NCBI GenBank assembly: GCA_013140975.1
Contig: JABFRV010000044.1
Location: 1 to 60,570 of the forward strand
DNA length: 60,570 nt
Origin: Saprospiraceae bacterium
Lineage (GTDB): Bacteria > Bacteroidota > Bacteroidia > Chitinophagales > Saprospiraceae
Reading direction: 5' to 3'
Shown piece by piece: positions 9,901 through 18,685 of the stretch (the first letter of the stretch is position 1; each line of letters begins with the position of its first letter). A model generated the notes under the pieces. That model saw nothing but the letters and a program-made list of their open reading frames with translations, was not told the DNA's origin and did not search any database. Both the position numbers and the translations under genes were made by a program.

Positions 9901-11907
9901 AGAAAAATTATTCCAACTAAACAAGGGAAATATTTTGTAACAGTCACAGATAATAATGGTTGTAGGTCATCAGACGCAATTAACTTATTTCCATTGCAAA
10001 TTTTGCCACCTGTGGATCTAGGACCTGATACTTCGATTTGTTTAGGTCATACTGTTAAATTAAATGCAGGTAATAATTATTATTCTTATCAATGGCAAGA
10101 TGGTTGGCCATTGTCGACATATACAGCGACTTCAGCAGGAACCTATTGGGTGAAAGTATCAGGTATGTGCTATTCTGGAATGGACACAATTCAAGTTTCA
10201 ATGAGTGAATCAAATATTCCACTAGATTTAGGGCAAGATATATTATCATGTGATTACAAATTCCCTATTGTACTTAGAGCACCTCAGGGCTATTTAAGTT
10301 ATTTATGGCAAGATGGATCAACTGGAACGACATACCATGTAGATAGTTTTGGAATATATTTTGTTATAATTACAGATTCAACTGGTTGTTCTGCTAAAGA
10401 TACGCTAAGTATTTCCAAAAATAATATTCAAATAAGTGATTCAATTAACATTACAGAATGCAATTCATTTTTATGGGATGGAAAACTAATCTCAAGTTCA
10501 GGAACCTATCTCGACACCTTTAAGACAATCAATGGTTGTGATAGCATTGTAACTCTAGAACTCAATATTAATAAAAATCATTCGATTTCAACACAGATTT
10601 CATGTGATCAATTTTATTGGAATAATAAATTATTAACTAAATCTGGAATTTATTACGATACTCTTATAAATAGACTAGGTTGCGATAGCATAGCTCAACT
10701 CATCCTTACCATTCATAAGAACAATACAAATGAACAAATTGTTAATTCATGCACTAGCTATACTTGGAATAATAAAATATTTACACAGTCTGGTATTTAT
10801 CAAGATACAATAAATACCATTCATGGCTGTGATAGCATTAGTATTTTGTATCTAAACATACATCAACCATTTGATACTACATTATCCATCAAGTCATGTG
10901 AATCTTATATTTGGAATGGACAGACAATGACAAAAACAGGACTATATTATTACAAAGGCTTAACCCAAAAAAATTGCGATAGTACCATTCAACTCAATCT
11001 TATGATTGCTAAGAATTCTGTAAGCAATGTAAGTTTATCTGTTTGTGATAGTGTCAACATCTTAGGAACAAGCTATGATAAAGCTGGAATTTACTCTATC
11101 AAGACCAGAAATGCTGATGGCTGCGATTCCACTATCTATCTTACACTTAATACCTATTCACAAAAAATCATTGAGAGTAAATCTGCTTGTGATTCCATAA
11201 TTTGGCATAACAAGAGTTATACGCAATCAGGAGCTTATTTTCTGAAGAATACCAATATTAAAGGATGTGATTCAATTCATCAACTCAATCTTACGATTCA
11301 TCCTTCATTCATGAAAAGCATAAATGAAGACCGTTGCAAAGAATATTACTGGTCATTTAACAATACAGCTTATAATCAATCAGGAATTTATCAAGCAGGA
11401 TATCCTACCATTAATGGGTGTGATTCTGTATTAATACTCAATCTCATTATTCATCCAGAATTTGAAAGATCTGATACCATTGAAAGCTACTCAAATTATC
11501 TATGGCCAATCAATCAACAGAACTATAGTAAATCAGGAAATTACCAAGAATCTTATACCAATATTAATGGTTGCGATTCCATATACAAATTGGTACTCAT
11601 CATAGATGACAATTTTGAAATCTTTGCTCCTAATATAATTAACTCCAACAGCACTACTGATAATGATAAATTTACACTCTATGCTAAAGGAACACAAGCA
11701 ATCATTAGCACACTAATCATCTATGATCGTTGGGGTGAGCTCCTTTGGCAAAAACAAAATTTTGAATCCAATAATCCCAGATTAGGATGGGATGGAAGAA
11801 GTCATCGAATAAAAATTAATCCAGGAGTGTATGTATGGTATGCTGAAGTATTGATTAATGGAGGCAAAAAAATTAGGTTAAAAGGAGATGTTACATTAGT
11901 GAAATAA
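6916..11907 (+). CDS. Giant secreted M43-type metalloprotease with PKD domains, repeats and T9SS type B tail
   Basis: 1663 aa. Signal peptide of about 20 residues ending LYSQ. A pappalysin/cytophagalysin (M43) domain follows, with zinc motif HEVGHYLGLFH at 230-240 and a downstream C-D-T-P-P segment. Two PKD-like domains (about 350-435 and 440-515) come next, then a WD/propeller-like region (about 530-880; G-D-L-L-F-F-T-N-G type strands). After that are PKD/SprB-like pieces with L-W-N-T-G and L-W-Q-D-G strands (about 965-1170), eight short GCDS modules (about 1176-1570) and a C-terminal domain. The last has IYDRWGELLWQ, W-D-G-R and P-G-V-Y-V-W-Y, the gliding-motility/type B sorting signature. 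It probably acts outside the cell as a protease or adhesin. IS debris flanks it on both sides. A TTTTCATATGAAAA-like start region precedes the ATG, without an RBS. Confidence 0.85.
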   Translation: MKNIICVCLISIILNWNLYSQIYFSPTLQPVNISNRCLQAEMTKLKLIEDKNYHEQFNQMNQTFLSLSQMGLSQAIQASYTIPVVIHIIHNNGSENISDSQVLQGLKDLNDAYSNSGGYKNLKGVKTDIQFCLALQDEKGKPTSGINRVKSTLTNLTSELDDINLKKLSHWDPLHYLNIWLVNEIVSLSIGSSIAGYAYLPASHGRLEDGIVMEARYLGSNMDNSKVLVHEVGHYLGLFHTFEGGCINQNCQIDNDQVCDTPPDNSTSEVFCGLNPNSCSTDDDDLSINNPFRPITLGGLGDQIDMTENYLDYSNFRCMYNFTNGQKNRMISTLTYIRSSLLQSVACQKICNDPLAISFIPSATTIATGAQVDFTNTTNALVNYEWKLNGSLISSGVNFSYTFNSPGEFNVTLVAYNKDRSCLDSLSKIIKVHCFAQSSFTMNPPGPYKPGVTIDFKNSSMNATDHKWFLDGVYKGNKTNFKYTFNSGGGHSVYLVVSDGLCNDTSIVYFFEIGNCNGKGQKDDWFMSGCSIDFSSGTPVIDTSPYNIPRQQCSASISDNNGDLLFFTNGLTVYNRNQKIMMNGSGLKGDSASSQGVLIVPIPASPLQYYVFTVSPGLTNYLPGLSYSIVDMRLDGGLGAVTSTKNAVLLKGIGAKLSATCHANETDIWLVVENPNSKSLLSFLITPNGIIKTPIESKISSLNSSHGSLKFSHDGRHIATTTTGFTLPRRIIYADFDRSSGVVSNPIELTCPMTWVQPYDCEFSPDNSKLYCTMWNEGGLYQWDLSLSSSSAIIGSIQRVDAYGALSPWFGRITLAPNGIIYLGGSMNSNFKNNSLDAILYPNMAGSACGFVKQAIVFSNNTYAWPLPNFMGCITNSKIPSISGPIVVCSNSNPLLYTIKNYSKGDSAVWQNTGDGKLIKTTDSTTQFIPSSSSGIDSLVLTLYADCGLYKDTLILKTNAAPVVELGNDTAICPFFLLDAGSGFTSYLWNTGESTRKIIPTKQGKYFVTVTDNNGCRSSDAINLFPLQILPPVDLGPDTSICLGHTVKLNAGNNYYSYQWQDGWPLSTYTATSAGTYWVKVSGMCYSGMDTIQVSMSESNIPLDLGQDILSCDYKFPIVLRAPQGYLSYLWQDGSTGTTYHVDSFGIYFVIITDSTGCSAKDTLSISKNNIQISDSINITECNSFLWDGKLISSSGTYLDTFKTINGCDSIVTLELNINKNHSISTQISCDQFYWNNKLLTKSGIYYDTLINRLGCDSIAQLILTIHKNNTNEQIVNSCTSYTWNNKIFTQSGIYQDTINTIHGCDSISILYLNIHQPFDTTLSIKSCESYIWNGQTMTKTGLYYYKGLTQKNCDSTIQLNLMIAKNSVSNVSLSVCDSVNILGTSYDKAGIYSIKTRNADGCDSTIYLTLNTYSQKIIESKSACDSIIWHNKSYTQSGAYFLKNTNIKGCDSIHQLNLTIHPSFMKSINEDRCKEYYWSFNNTAYNQSGIYQAGYPTINGCDSVLILNLIIHPEFERSDTIESYSNYLWPINQQNYSKSGNYQESYTNINGCDSIYKLVLIIDDNFEIFAPNIINSNSTTDNDKFTLYAKGTQAIISTLIIYDRWGELLWQKQNFESNNPRLGWDGRSHRIKINPGVYVWYAEVLINGGKKIRLKGDVTLVK
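10441..11617 (+). repeat. Eight tandem ~49-residue 'W-N … S-G-x-Y … G-C-D-S' modules
   Basis: Inside the giant protease gene. Each module has C-x-S/x-Y-x-W (entry strand), S-G-x-Y (mid) and N/G-C-D-S-I followed by L-x-L-x-I. Two modules deviate: the fourth has N-C-D-S-T, and the fifth lacks the entry Trp. They are protein-level repeats with diverged DNA, so slippage is not a current risk. Confidence 0.8.
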
Positions 11908-12008
11908 TTAAAAATGGTATTAAACTATCAACAAAGTTTTGCAGCATTTAAAAGATTATTAATGATTTCTGACAATCTTGCGTATCCATACAAAGAAGTA
12001 CATCATAT

Positions 12009-12252
12009 GGATTTGAGCCAATTTTGAGGCAATAGCTTATCGATTTCATTCACTGGATGATCTTTAATACTTAAGGAAACATTGAGCATCCAATCATTCG
12101 GGTTCACTTTATTTATCTTGCATGTACCTAACAATGAATACAACCCCGACTTGCAGGGCAGGCTATTGCAGCTCTTTGAGCCGATTCATCACTCCCTGCA
12201 AATAGATAATTCTTTCTACCTAATGCAAGAGTTTGAACTGTTTTTGAAATTC
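12009..12252 (-). pseudogene. IS66 transposase C-terminal remnant, frameshifted
   Basis: The reverse strand shows LALGRKNYLFAG, then after frame changes KINKVNPNDWML, IKDHPVNEID and LLPQNWLKS. The same blocks occur in order in the better preserved IS66 remnant at 5605-6478. Stops and shifts show it is long dead, and the divergence from the other copy suggests an independent insertion. Confidence 0.7.
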
Positions 12253-12755
12253 TAACGCACTTATTAAACCTTAAAGACTTTAAATGCGAAAAATGCTGTG
12301 GAAGAGAAATGCTAAAAGAAAAAATTTCTTCTGATCCATTTTACATTCTACAGTTTCTAGGCCAGCTAGGAAAGCCACCACCTAAAATATATTCCAGCCA
12401 CACTAAAATCTAGACATAATGCTAGAAACTTAACACATGGTCTTTTTTCATAATCGAGTAAATTGCAGCACAAATTACCTAAATACCACCCTGAAAAAGG
12501 CAAAACCAAAATTAATTTCTACAATTTAAGTAGAACGGTTTAATTTTTACTAAATGAAAACTTAATTGTCTAAGAGCAGTAAAAACCCAGTACAGAATAA
12601 TGAAAGCAATTCTCTATAGAGCAACTTTCGGTTCAGGGTTCGTACAGCTCGAAAAGTTGATTTATCCAATTTATTTTATTATTGAAAGATCAACTTTCCT
12701 TTGAGTTGGCTGTAATGCCAAGAGACAACTGAAACAGAGTTGAATTAATTCAAAA
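12253..12755. other. Gene-free stretch with unidentified transposon-like debris
   Basis: No convincing ORF. Around 12270-12400 the plus strand weakly reads K-C-E-K-C-C-G-R, then L-G-Q-L-G-K-P-P-P, which may be the zinc-finger end of another transposase, but stops follow at once. An inverted repeat AAAGTTGAT/ATCAACTTT (12653-12661 and 12689-12697) lies about 60 bp before the next gene. It could be a leader hairpin or an old IS end. Confidence 0.4.
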
Positions 12756-14072
12756 ATGACAAATCAGACTCTACAATATTTTCGTAAAATTGTGACACTA
12801 ATTTTTGTGATAGGATATTCATTGCCTTCATTCTGTCAAGACAGTCTTCTCATCGAAACAGAAATAAGCAACGAATGTCAAGGACAACATAATTTAGCAA
12901 CTATCGCTAAAGGTGGTATAGGAGGTGTTAGACAAATTAATAATTCTAACAACATATTATCTGACAATCCAATATTTCATTTTGCAATTTATAATGGAAT
13001 CGCACTAAAAACGACCTTAAATAAAAAATATAGTATTGAGACTGGGCTTTATATGGAAGAAAGAAGTTTCTCTCACGGAAATAATACATTGAGTAATCTA
13101 ATAATTTTCCCAAAAATAAAGCTAAGTGCAATAGACACATTCAAGATTGCAAGACATAATATCAATACCTTAATTAGTGCAGGAGATTTTTGGAATGAAG
13201 ATTTTCAAGATATTATACGATTTTACAATATAGATTTTCAAGCATTGGAAGTAAATTTTGGGATTAAAAATTGGAACTTTAAGACAAATGTAATTAGTGA
13301 CTTATCAAGAAATATTGGATTTAATTTACACGAAATGTACAAATTTCAATTGCAATATAAATTCAAAAAAGTGACTAGCTCAATAGCTTTATCTATAAAC
13401 GAATTATTTTCTTCACCAAATGGTTACCACCCACAAGAAAGAGACTTTAACCTCACTTTCTATTCAAAATATCATATAAACTTCAAAAGCAATTTTGAAA
13501 CCCAAGTTGATTTCAGAATTAATAAAATAGACAATGCTTCAAAAGCAATTGGAGTTAATTACTCGTATCATTCTAACAAGAGGTTCAATTTTCACTCTTC
13601 TATACGTTATATAGATTTTAAGTTTAATAAAGGCTACGCAAACTTTAAAACTACTTACAGAAATGGAAGTAAATTTGTAGGTGAACAACTTTACCCTCTT
13701 AAAAATTATTATAGACCTATGAAACAGTGGGTTTTTTTTATATCTCACAAGGATAGAGACATTATTAATTTTGAACTGAACGCAAATGTGAAATATCCTA
13801 TTTGTAAAAAAATTACATTTTTTGCAGACATTGACTACAATTTTATTTACGCGACACAATTAAATAAAACATATCATTACCCATTATATAACACTGGGTT
13901 GACTATAAACTTTACAAAGAATTTTATTTTGACATTTTCTGCTACAAATAAACAAATGAACCTTGACAATTTTTATCAGACATTTTACATTAGTACTGTT
14001 CCTTTGTTTTCATATAATTTTAAGTATTATCTTGAAAATATTAAACTTAGAAGCAAGAGAATAAAAATATAG
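12756..14072 (+). CDS. Unrecognised exported protein, probably an outer-membrane beta-barrel
   Basis: 438 aa with a long N-terminal signal sequence (hydrophobic KIVTLIFVIGYSLPSFC, cut near CQ-D). The rest alternates short aromatic and polar strands such as FNLTFYSKYHINF, RFNFHSSIRYIDF and LFSYNFKYYLENI, as expected for a beta-barrel. I do not recognise a family. Its base composition is more A-rich than that of its neighbours. It is enclosed by transposon remnants on both sides, so it may have arrived as cargo (inference). The start is ATG, and no promoter stands out. Confidence 0.6.
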   Translation: MTNQTLQYFRKIVTLIFVIGYSLPSFCQDSLLIETEISNECQGQHNLATIAKGGIGGVRQINNSNNILSDNPIFHFAIYNGIALKTTLNKKYSIETGLYMEERSFSHGNNTLSNLIIFPKIKLSAIDTFKIARHNINTLISAGDFWNEDFQDIIRFYNIDFQALEVNFGIKNWNFKTNVISDLSRNIGFNLHEMYKFQLQYKFKKVTSSIALSINELFSSPNGYHPQERDFNLTFYSKYHINFKSNFETQVDFRINKIDNASKAIGVNYSYHSNKRFNFHSSIRYIDFKFNKGYANFKTTYRNGSKFVGEQLYPLKNYYRPMKQWVFFISHKDRDIINFELNANVKYPICKKITFFADIDYNFIYATQLNKTYHYPLYNTGLTINFTKNFILTFSATNKQMNLDNFYQTFYISTVPLFSYNFKYYLENIKLRSKRIKI

Positions 14073-14103
14073 AATAAGCATACAGAAAAAGGCACATACA
14101 GCT

Positions 14104-14131
14104 AACAGGGGGGGGTTTGAACGCAAGGCAG
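14104..14131 (+). repeat. G8 homopolymer in an attC-like or repeat-like intergenic sequence
   Basis: AACAG, then eight G (14108-14115), then TTTGAACGCAAGGCAGG. A run of eight G is rare in DNA this AT-rich. The wording resembles palindromic intergenic sequences I associate with Bacteroidota hypothetical-gene cassettes, but I cannot confirm a full inverted site here. Confidence 0.3.
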
Positions 14132-14158
14132 GCTGAAGTACTAAATTCAGCATTTTTA
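14132..14158 (+). terminator. Terminator-like hairpin after the orphan barrel gene
   Basis: GCTGAA (14132-14137), 8-nt loop, TTCAGC (14146-14151), then ATTTTTA. The short 6-bp stem with a T tract fits a weak intrinsic terminator for 12756-14072. It may instead be part of a repeat element. Confidence 0.4.
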
Positions 14159-14165
14159 CTTCTAT

Positions 14166-14456
14166 TTGCATATTTTCGGAACTATAAAAAGAAAATGGGG
14201 ATATTATTTCTCTAATCTGAAAGGACTAGAAAAAGTCAATGGAGAACACAGCCTTATCATGCTCGTGTATAATATCAAGCGTTGTTTTTCAATTCTAGGA
14301 GTACCAGAACTAACAGAAAAATTAAAAAATTGGTCTTCACTTTACAAGAAAGACCCTGCTTTTATTTTAAAATGCTTGCATTTAAAACATTTAGAGCTTA
14401 TATTATTTTTTAGAACAATAATTCAATTTAAAAAATGCTACTCTTATAACTCTTAA
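14166..14456 (+). pseudogene. DDE transposase (IS1182-like), C-terminal fragment
   Basis: The frame encodes [34 protein letters not shown] and then [11 protein letters not shown]. The H-I-F-G-T-I-K-R-x-W-G-Y and K-V-N-G-E-x-S-L blocks mark the end of IS1182/IS5-like DDE transposases, including the catalytic-E region. The N-terminal two-thirds is absent. The apparent TTG start is only the edge of the break. Confidence 0.7.
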
Positions 14457-14714
14457 TATAGCCTTAAATGAAATTATTCCAAGCATTTTATGGATTTAGG
14501 GATGGAAAAAGTAGTATTTATACAGTCTGCCGATCGCTGCAATCAGGCTGTATAAAAAAGTACTGAGTTCTGTATCTAACGAATTAAATTGCATCTTCAA
14601 GCTCAATGTTAAGGCCGGTTTAGGCAATGGTGAATTAGGCTATCCAACAAAGTGTCAAACTATGTCAAATTACTTTATCCAAGTTACTTATCCGGAAATT
14701 TCAATTAATTTCAT

Positions 14715-14722
14715 TATTTTTG
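14715..14722 (+). promoter_or_regulatory. Possible -7 element (TATTTTTG)
   Basis: Matches the Bacteroidota TAnnTTTG consensus just upstream of the M1 peptidase, but no TTTG -33 box is seen at proper distance. Transcription would start near 14729. That favours the second ATG (14741) or an almost leaderless message. Such matches are frequent by chance in AT-rich DNA. Confidence 0.3.
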
Positions 14723-14731
14723 TAGGATCAA

Positions 14732-17176
14732 ATGTCTTTTATGAATTTTAAGATTTACTTCACATTATTATTTTTATTAATATGTTTTTTAGGATTTTCT
14801 CAGCCTGAGTTGCAACATCAATATTGTCATCATGCTGAAAATTTTGCAATGTTACCGCACAAGGAGCCAACCTTTGAAGAATTAATGATGATAGAAAATT
14901 CTAACAAAAGATCTGATTCAATCGACATCATAAATTATTCTATACATCTTGATGTTACAAATGTTGCTGCAAAAAAGATTCAGGCATTTACTGAAGTAAG
15001 TTTTGAAACCAAAATACCAGGGATTTCAAGCATTACCCTAGATTTATTAAAGCTGCAAGTAGATTCTATTATACAAAATGGTCAAAAAATAAATTTTAAT
15101 TATGACGGTAACGTTATTGTGATTTTTTTTAATGGAACTTTACCGGTGAATTCAAAAACTTCAGTCGTTATTTATTATCAGGGAGTTCCTTCAAGAGATC
15201 CAGTGTGGGGAGGTGTTTATTTTGTTGATAAATATATTTATAATTTAGGAATCGGACTTAGTACAACACCACCAAATTTTGGCAAAGTGTGGTTTCCATG
15301 TTTTGATAACTTTGTAGAAAGAACAACGTATGATTATTTTATTAGATCAATAGCTCCAACTCGTGCATATTGTGTTGGTCATTTGGTTAAAGAGGATTCA
15401 GTATTTCAAACTATAGAAAGACATTATAGGATGGATTTTCCAATTCCAACGTATTTATCAAGTTTTGCCGTATCAGATTATGTAGTTGATAGACAGTTGA
15501 CACATTCAATATCAAATCCAAATCTACCCATTGATCTAATTGCAAGACCGGCAGACATAACAAGAATGAAAATGCAAATGGCAGGAATTCCGGATGCAGT
15601 AGATGCATTTGAATTTTGGTTTGGCCCATATAAATTTGAAAGAGTAGGATTTGTTGCAACAACAGTTGGTGCAATGGAGCATCCAACGAATACTGCTTAT
15701 CCAATCAGTACAGTTTCTGGAGGTAGCTTAACTGATAATGAAAGATTAATGGCTCATGAGTTTGGTCATCAATGGTGGGGAAATCTCACAACGCTGGATG
15801 ATGCCAGAGATATGTGGATTAAAGAAGGAAATGCTGAGTATGCGTCACATCTCTTTTTTGAACATGTTTATGGCCCAAAAAGATTTCGCGACGTTGTTAA
15901 ATCCAATCTCTCCTTTATTATTTTTAATGCACACTTAAATGATAGCGCTTACCTTCCTTTGTCTCCAATGCCATATAAGAATACCTATGGTACTCACACT
16001 TATAGAAAAGGAGCTGCGATGATTCACAATCTACGTGCTTATTTAGGTGATAGCTTGTATAGAAAAATTTGTCATACCATATTTGATAGCTTGACAGGAA
16101 AAAGTATGAACGCGTTTGAATTCAGAGATTTTATAAATAGGAATTCAACAACCAAAGTGACAGATTTTTTTGATGATCATATATTCAATAAAGGATATCT
16201 GGGTTTTTATATTGATAGCGTAATACAGAGCCCGGCCCAGATAAACCGATATCATATAAACGTAATTCAAAAAATGCATAATGCAGATCATATAGGTACA
16301 AATGTTCCTTTAAAATTGATCGCATATGATAAGAATAGAAATAGAATAGTACGGGATATAATAGTGAATACTTCTTCAACCTGGGTGAATATTGATTTAC
16401 CTATTTCCTTCAATCCGGTTCTATTTTTATTGAATGAAGATCAAACTCTCAATTATGCAAGTTTTCAAGATAATACTTTAATTAATTCCAAAGGAACAAT
16501 ATCACTGGCTGGATCTGCAATGACGCCTGCCGTAGTTGAGATTTCTGATACAGCATATATCAATATTGCACATCATCTCGTAGGCCCTTCAGAAGGTAGA
16601 AAAAAATCGAATGTTTTGAAATTATCTGACACGCATTTCTGGCAAGTCTATACGATTCCAAATGGAAATCTAAAAATGACTGGAAGAATAGATTATAATG
16701 GTAGTACAATTTCCAGTCTGGATTATGATATTTTACGAGGAGGCGAAGATAGCGTAATACTCGTTTATAGAAAAAATTTCACAGAAGAGTGGAGGTCATT
16801 TCAACCAGCAACTAAATTAAAATTAACTTTGAATGATAACAGAGGATTTATTCGAATCGATGACCTGATTCCGGGAGAATATGCCCTGGCATACGGATAT
16901 AATCCATCCGTTAATACATTCAATCATTCCGATATTTCAATAAAGGTCTTTCCAATGCCAGTATTGAATATATTAAATATACAACTTTCAGATCAGAATG
17001 TAGCTTCTAAAGTGGAGTTAATTAATGAGAATGGTCAGATAGTGCTTCAGCAAGAATTATTGAATTCAACAAACCAAATTAGAGTAGATAACCTGACTTC
17101 TTCAAGGTATTCAGCAGTATTTTATAATAAAGATGGAAAATTTGTTTTGGAAAAGCCAATTCTTATTAATCGATAA
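14732..17176 (+). CDS. Secreted M1-family aminopeptidase with T9SS type A tail
   Basis: 814 aa. Signal peptide MNFKIYFTLLFLLICFLGFS-Q. Two starts are possible, ATG 14732 and ATG 14741, and the second fits the putative promoter better. The M1 domain has substrate motif GAMEHP (GAMEN variant) and zinc motif HEFGHQWWGN with H342, E343 and H346, plus the third ligand E365 in KEGNAEYA exactly 19 residues on. The catalytic unit covers about 45-560. A beta-rich region follows, and the last ~85 residues (FPMPVLNILNIQL … YSAVFYN … LINR) are a Por sorting tail. It would cleave N-terminal residues from peptides outside the cytoplasm, consistent with a protein-degrading lifestyle together with the M36 and M43 enzymes nearby. 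Confidence 0.87.
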   Translation: MSFMNFKIYFTLLFLLICFLGFSQPELQHQYCHHAENFAMLPHKEPTFEELMMIENSNKRSDSIDIINYSIHLDVTNVAAKKIQAFTEVSFETKIPGISSITLDLLKLQVDSIIQNGQKINFNYDGNVIVIFFNGTLPVNSKTSVVIYYQGVPSRDPVWGGVYFVDKYIYNLGIGLSTTPPNFGKVWFPCFDNFVERTTYDYFIRSIAPTRAYCVGHLVKEDSVFQTIERHYRMDFPIPTYLSSFAVSDYVVDRQLTHSISNPNLPIDLIARPADITRMKMQMAGIPDAVDAFEFWFGPYKFERVGFVATTVGAMEHPTNTAYPISTVSGGSLTDNERLMAHEFGHQWWGNLTTLDDARDMWIKEGNAEYASHLFFEHVYGPKRFRDVVKSNLSFIIFNAHLNDSAYLPLSPMPYKNTYGTHTYRKGAAMIHNLRAYLGDSLYRKICHTIFDSLTGKSMNAFEFRDFINRNSTTKVTDFFDDHIFNKGYLGFYIDSVIQSPAQINRYHINVIQKMHNADHIGTNVPLKLIAYDKNRNRIVRDIIVNTSSTWVNIDLPISFNPVLFLLNEDQTLNYASFQDNTLINSKGTISLAGSAMTPAVVEISDTAYINIAHHLVGPSEGRKKSNVLKLSDTHFWQVYTIPNGNLKMTGRIDYNGSTISSLDYDILRGGEDSVILVYRKNFTEEWRSFQPATKLKLTLNDNRGFIRIDDLIPGEYALAYGYNPSVNTFNHSDISIKVFPMPVLNILNIQLSDQNVASKVELINENGQIVLQQELLNSTNQIRVDNLTSSRYSAVFYNKDGKFVLEKPILINR

Positions 17177-17265
17177 ATCTTAACATTCTCTTAATATGAC
17201 GAGATGGGCGGCAATTTCGTCGAAAATATTAAACAATAGATCCTACTGAATGTTAAGATTCAACT

Positions 17266-18519
17266 ATGTTTTGGGTGATATTTTCAATTATTCTTTTAAT
17301 GCTCTTCAGCTTAGACTATTATGTCTATCAGGGTGTTAGAGTATTATTTTCATCATATTCTCCGATGTATTTCAAGCTCTCGAGCACGATATATTGGATC
17401 GTTTGTCTCTCACTGCCGTTATTGTTTTTTTACTATATGTTCCAGGGACGTCAGACCCATCAGTTAACTTCTTTTGGAGTGTTTTTAGGTAATTTATGGT
17501 TGGTCTTTTTAATAACCAAGATTGTATTTTTTCTTTTTCTTTTTGGAGAAGATATATACAGATTATTATACGGCTCTATAAATAACATTACAAATAATAA
17601 CATTTCGACAGCTGAAGATAATATTCAATTTTTACCCTCAAGAAGAAAATTTGTTAGCCAAGTTGCCTTAGGTGTAGCAGCTGTACCATTTTTATCACTT
17701 ATTTATGGAATATTTAAAGGTCGATATGATTATAAAATTCATAAGCACGACTTAGCTTTTAAAGATCTTCCGGAAGCATTTGATGGTTTTACTATTACTC
17801 AGATTTCAGATGTTCATTGCGGAAGCTTTGATGAACGAGAAGGAGTAATTAAGGGATTGGATTTAATACATCAATTAAAATCAGACTTGATCGTATTTAC
17901 GGGTGATCTGGTAAATACTTTTTCCCATGAATTTGATCCATGGATCGAGGATTTTAAAAAACTCAAAGCACCGTATGGTCAATATTCAATATTGGGGAAC
18001 CATGATTATGGTGAATATGCTGAATGGGCAAATGCTCAAGAACAGAACGAAAATTTTGAAAAGATTAAAAATCATCATTCAACGATTGGATTTAAATTGC
18101 TGGAAGATGCATCTGTTAAAATCAACAAAGATGGACAGTATATTCAACTGTTAGGAGTTCATAATTGGGGAAAAGGATTTGGAGAGCGTGGAAATGTAAA
18201 TAAAGCATTAAACGATGTTATTGATTCTGATTTTAAAATTCTGCTTTCGCATGATCCTACACATTGGGAACATCAGGTAAAAAATATGAATCAACATATT
18301 CATTTGACACTAAGTGGACATACCCATGGAATGCAAATGGGTGTTGAGCTTCCTGGCTTTAGGTGGAGTCCGGTGCAATACAGATATCCAAAGTGGGCAG
18401 GGCTATATGAAGAAAATGATAAATTCTTATACATCAATCGGGGATTTGGGGTTCTTGGATTTAGAGGAAGAGCAGGAATCTGGCCTGAAATAACGCAGAT
18501 AACTTTGCGAAGAGCATAA
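17266..18519 (+). CDS. Membrane-anchored metallophosphoesterase (YaeI-like)
   Basis: 417 aa. The N-terminal ~150 residues contain about four hydrophobic segments (including MFWVIFSIILLMLFSLDYYV and LVFLITKIVFFLFLFG), then a further one at VALGVAAVPFLSLIYGIF. The C-terminal part is a calcineurin-like phosphoesterase with all five metal blocks: SDVHCG (D182, H184), TGDLVN, LGNHDYG, LSHDPTHW and SGHTHGMQMG. YaeI-type enzymes hydrolyse phosphodiester or pyrophosphate bonds of lipid-linked substrates, but the substrate here is unknown. It stands alone, 89 bp after the M1 peptidase. Confidence 0.82.
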   Translation: MFWVIFSIILLMLFSLDYYVYQGVRVLFSSYSPMYFKLSSTIYWIVCLSLPLLFFYYMFQGRQTHQLTSFGVFLGNLWLVFLITKIVFFLFLFGEDIYRLLYGSINNITNNNISTAEDNIQFLPSRRKFVSQVALGVAAVPFLSLIYGIFKGRYDYKIHKHDLAFKDLPEAFDGFTITQISDVHCGSFDEREGVIKGLDLIHQLKSDLIVFTGDLVNTFSHEFDPWIEDFKKLKAPYGQYSILGNHDYGEYAEWANAQEQNENFEKIKNHHSTIGFKLLEDASVKINKDGQYIQLLGVHNWGKGFGERGNVNKALNDVIDSDFKILLSHDPTHWEHQVKNMNQHIHLTLSGHTHGMQMGVELPGFRWSPVQYRYPKWAGLYEENDKFLYINRGFGVLGFRGRAGIWPEITQITLRRA

Positions 18520-18523
18520 TAGA

Positions 18524-18545
18524 AATTACGAATTACGAAAATTAG
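18524..18545 (+). repeat. Short AATTACG tandem
   Basis: AATTACG-AATTACG-AAAATTA directly after the phosphoesterase stop. It is similar in style to the short tandems at 30604 and 33441. Confidence 0.4.
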
Positions 18546-18685
18546 AAAAAGAGATATAAAAATTTTAGTAAGAATTCATTCGTAAAAGTATTTTCTTCGA
18601 TATAATTTAGTCTTTTAAATTTGCAATTTTTCTCCTTGGTCATATTCTTATAATTGACTTCATACATAAATAAACAACGATACCA

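Noticed and set aside
12270-12400. IS91-like zinc-finger transposase end
   Set aside because: Only a short K-C-E-K-C-C-G-R and L-G-K-P-P-P resemblance, and stops interrupt it at once. Kept as unidentified debris.
13539-13859. Reverse-strand frame of 106 codons inside the orphan barrel gene
   Set aside because: It is the shadow of a long AT-rich forward gene with a signal peptide. The reverse product is Cys/Lys-rich without any domain.
14732-17176. GAMEH instead of GAMEN in the M1 peptidase as a sign of lost function
   Set aside because: GxMEH/N variants are common in bacterial M1 enzymes, and the zinc ligands and catalytic Glu are all present.
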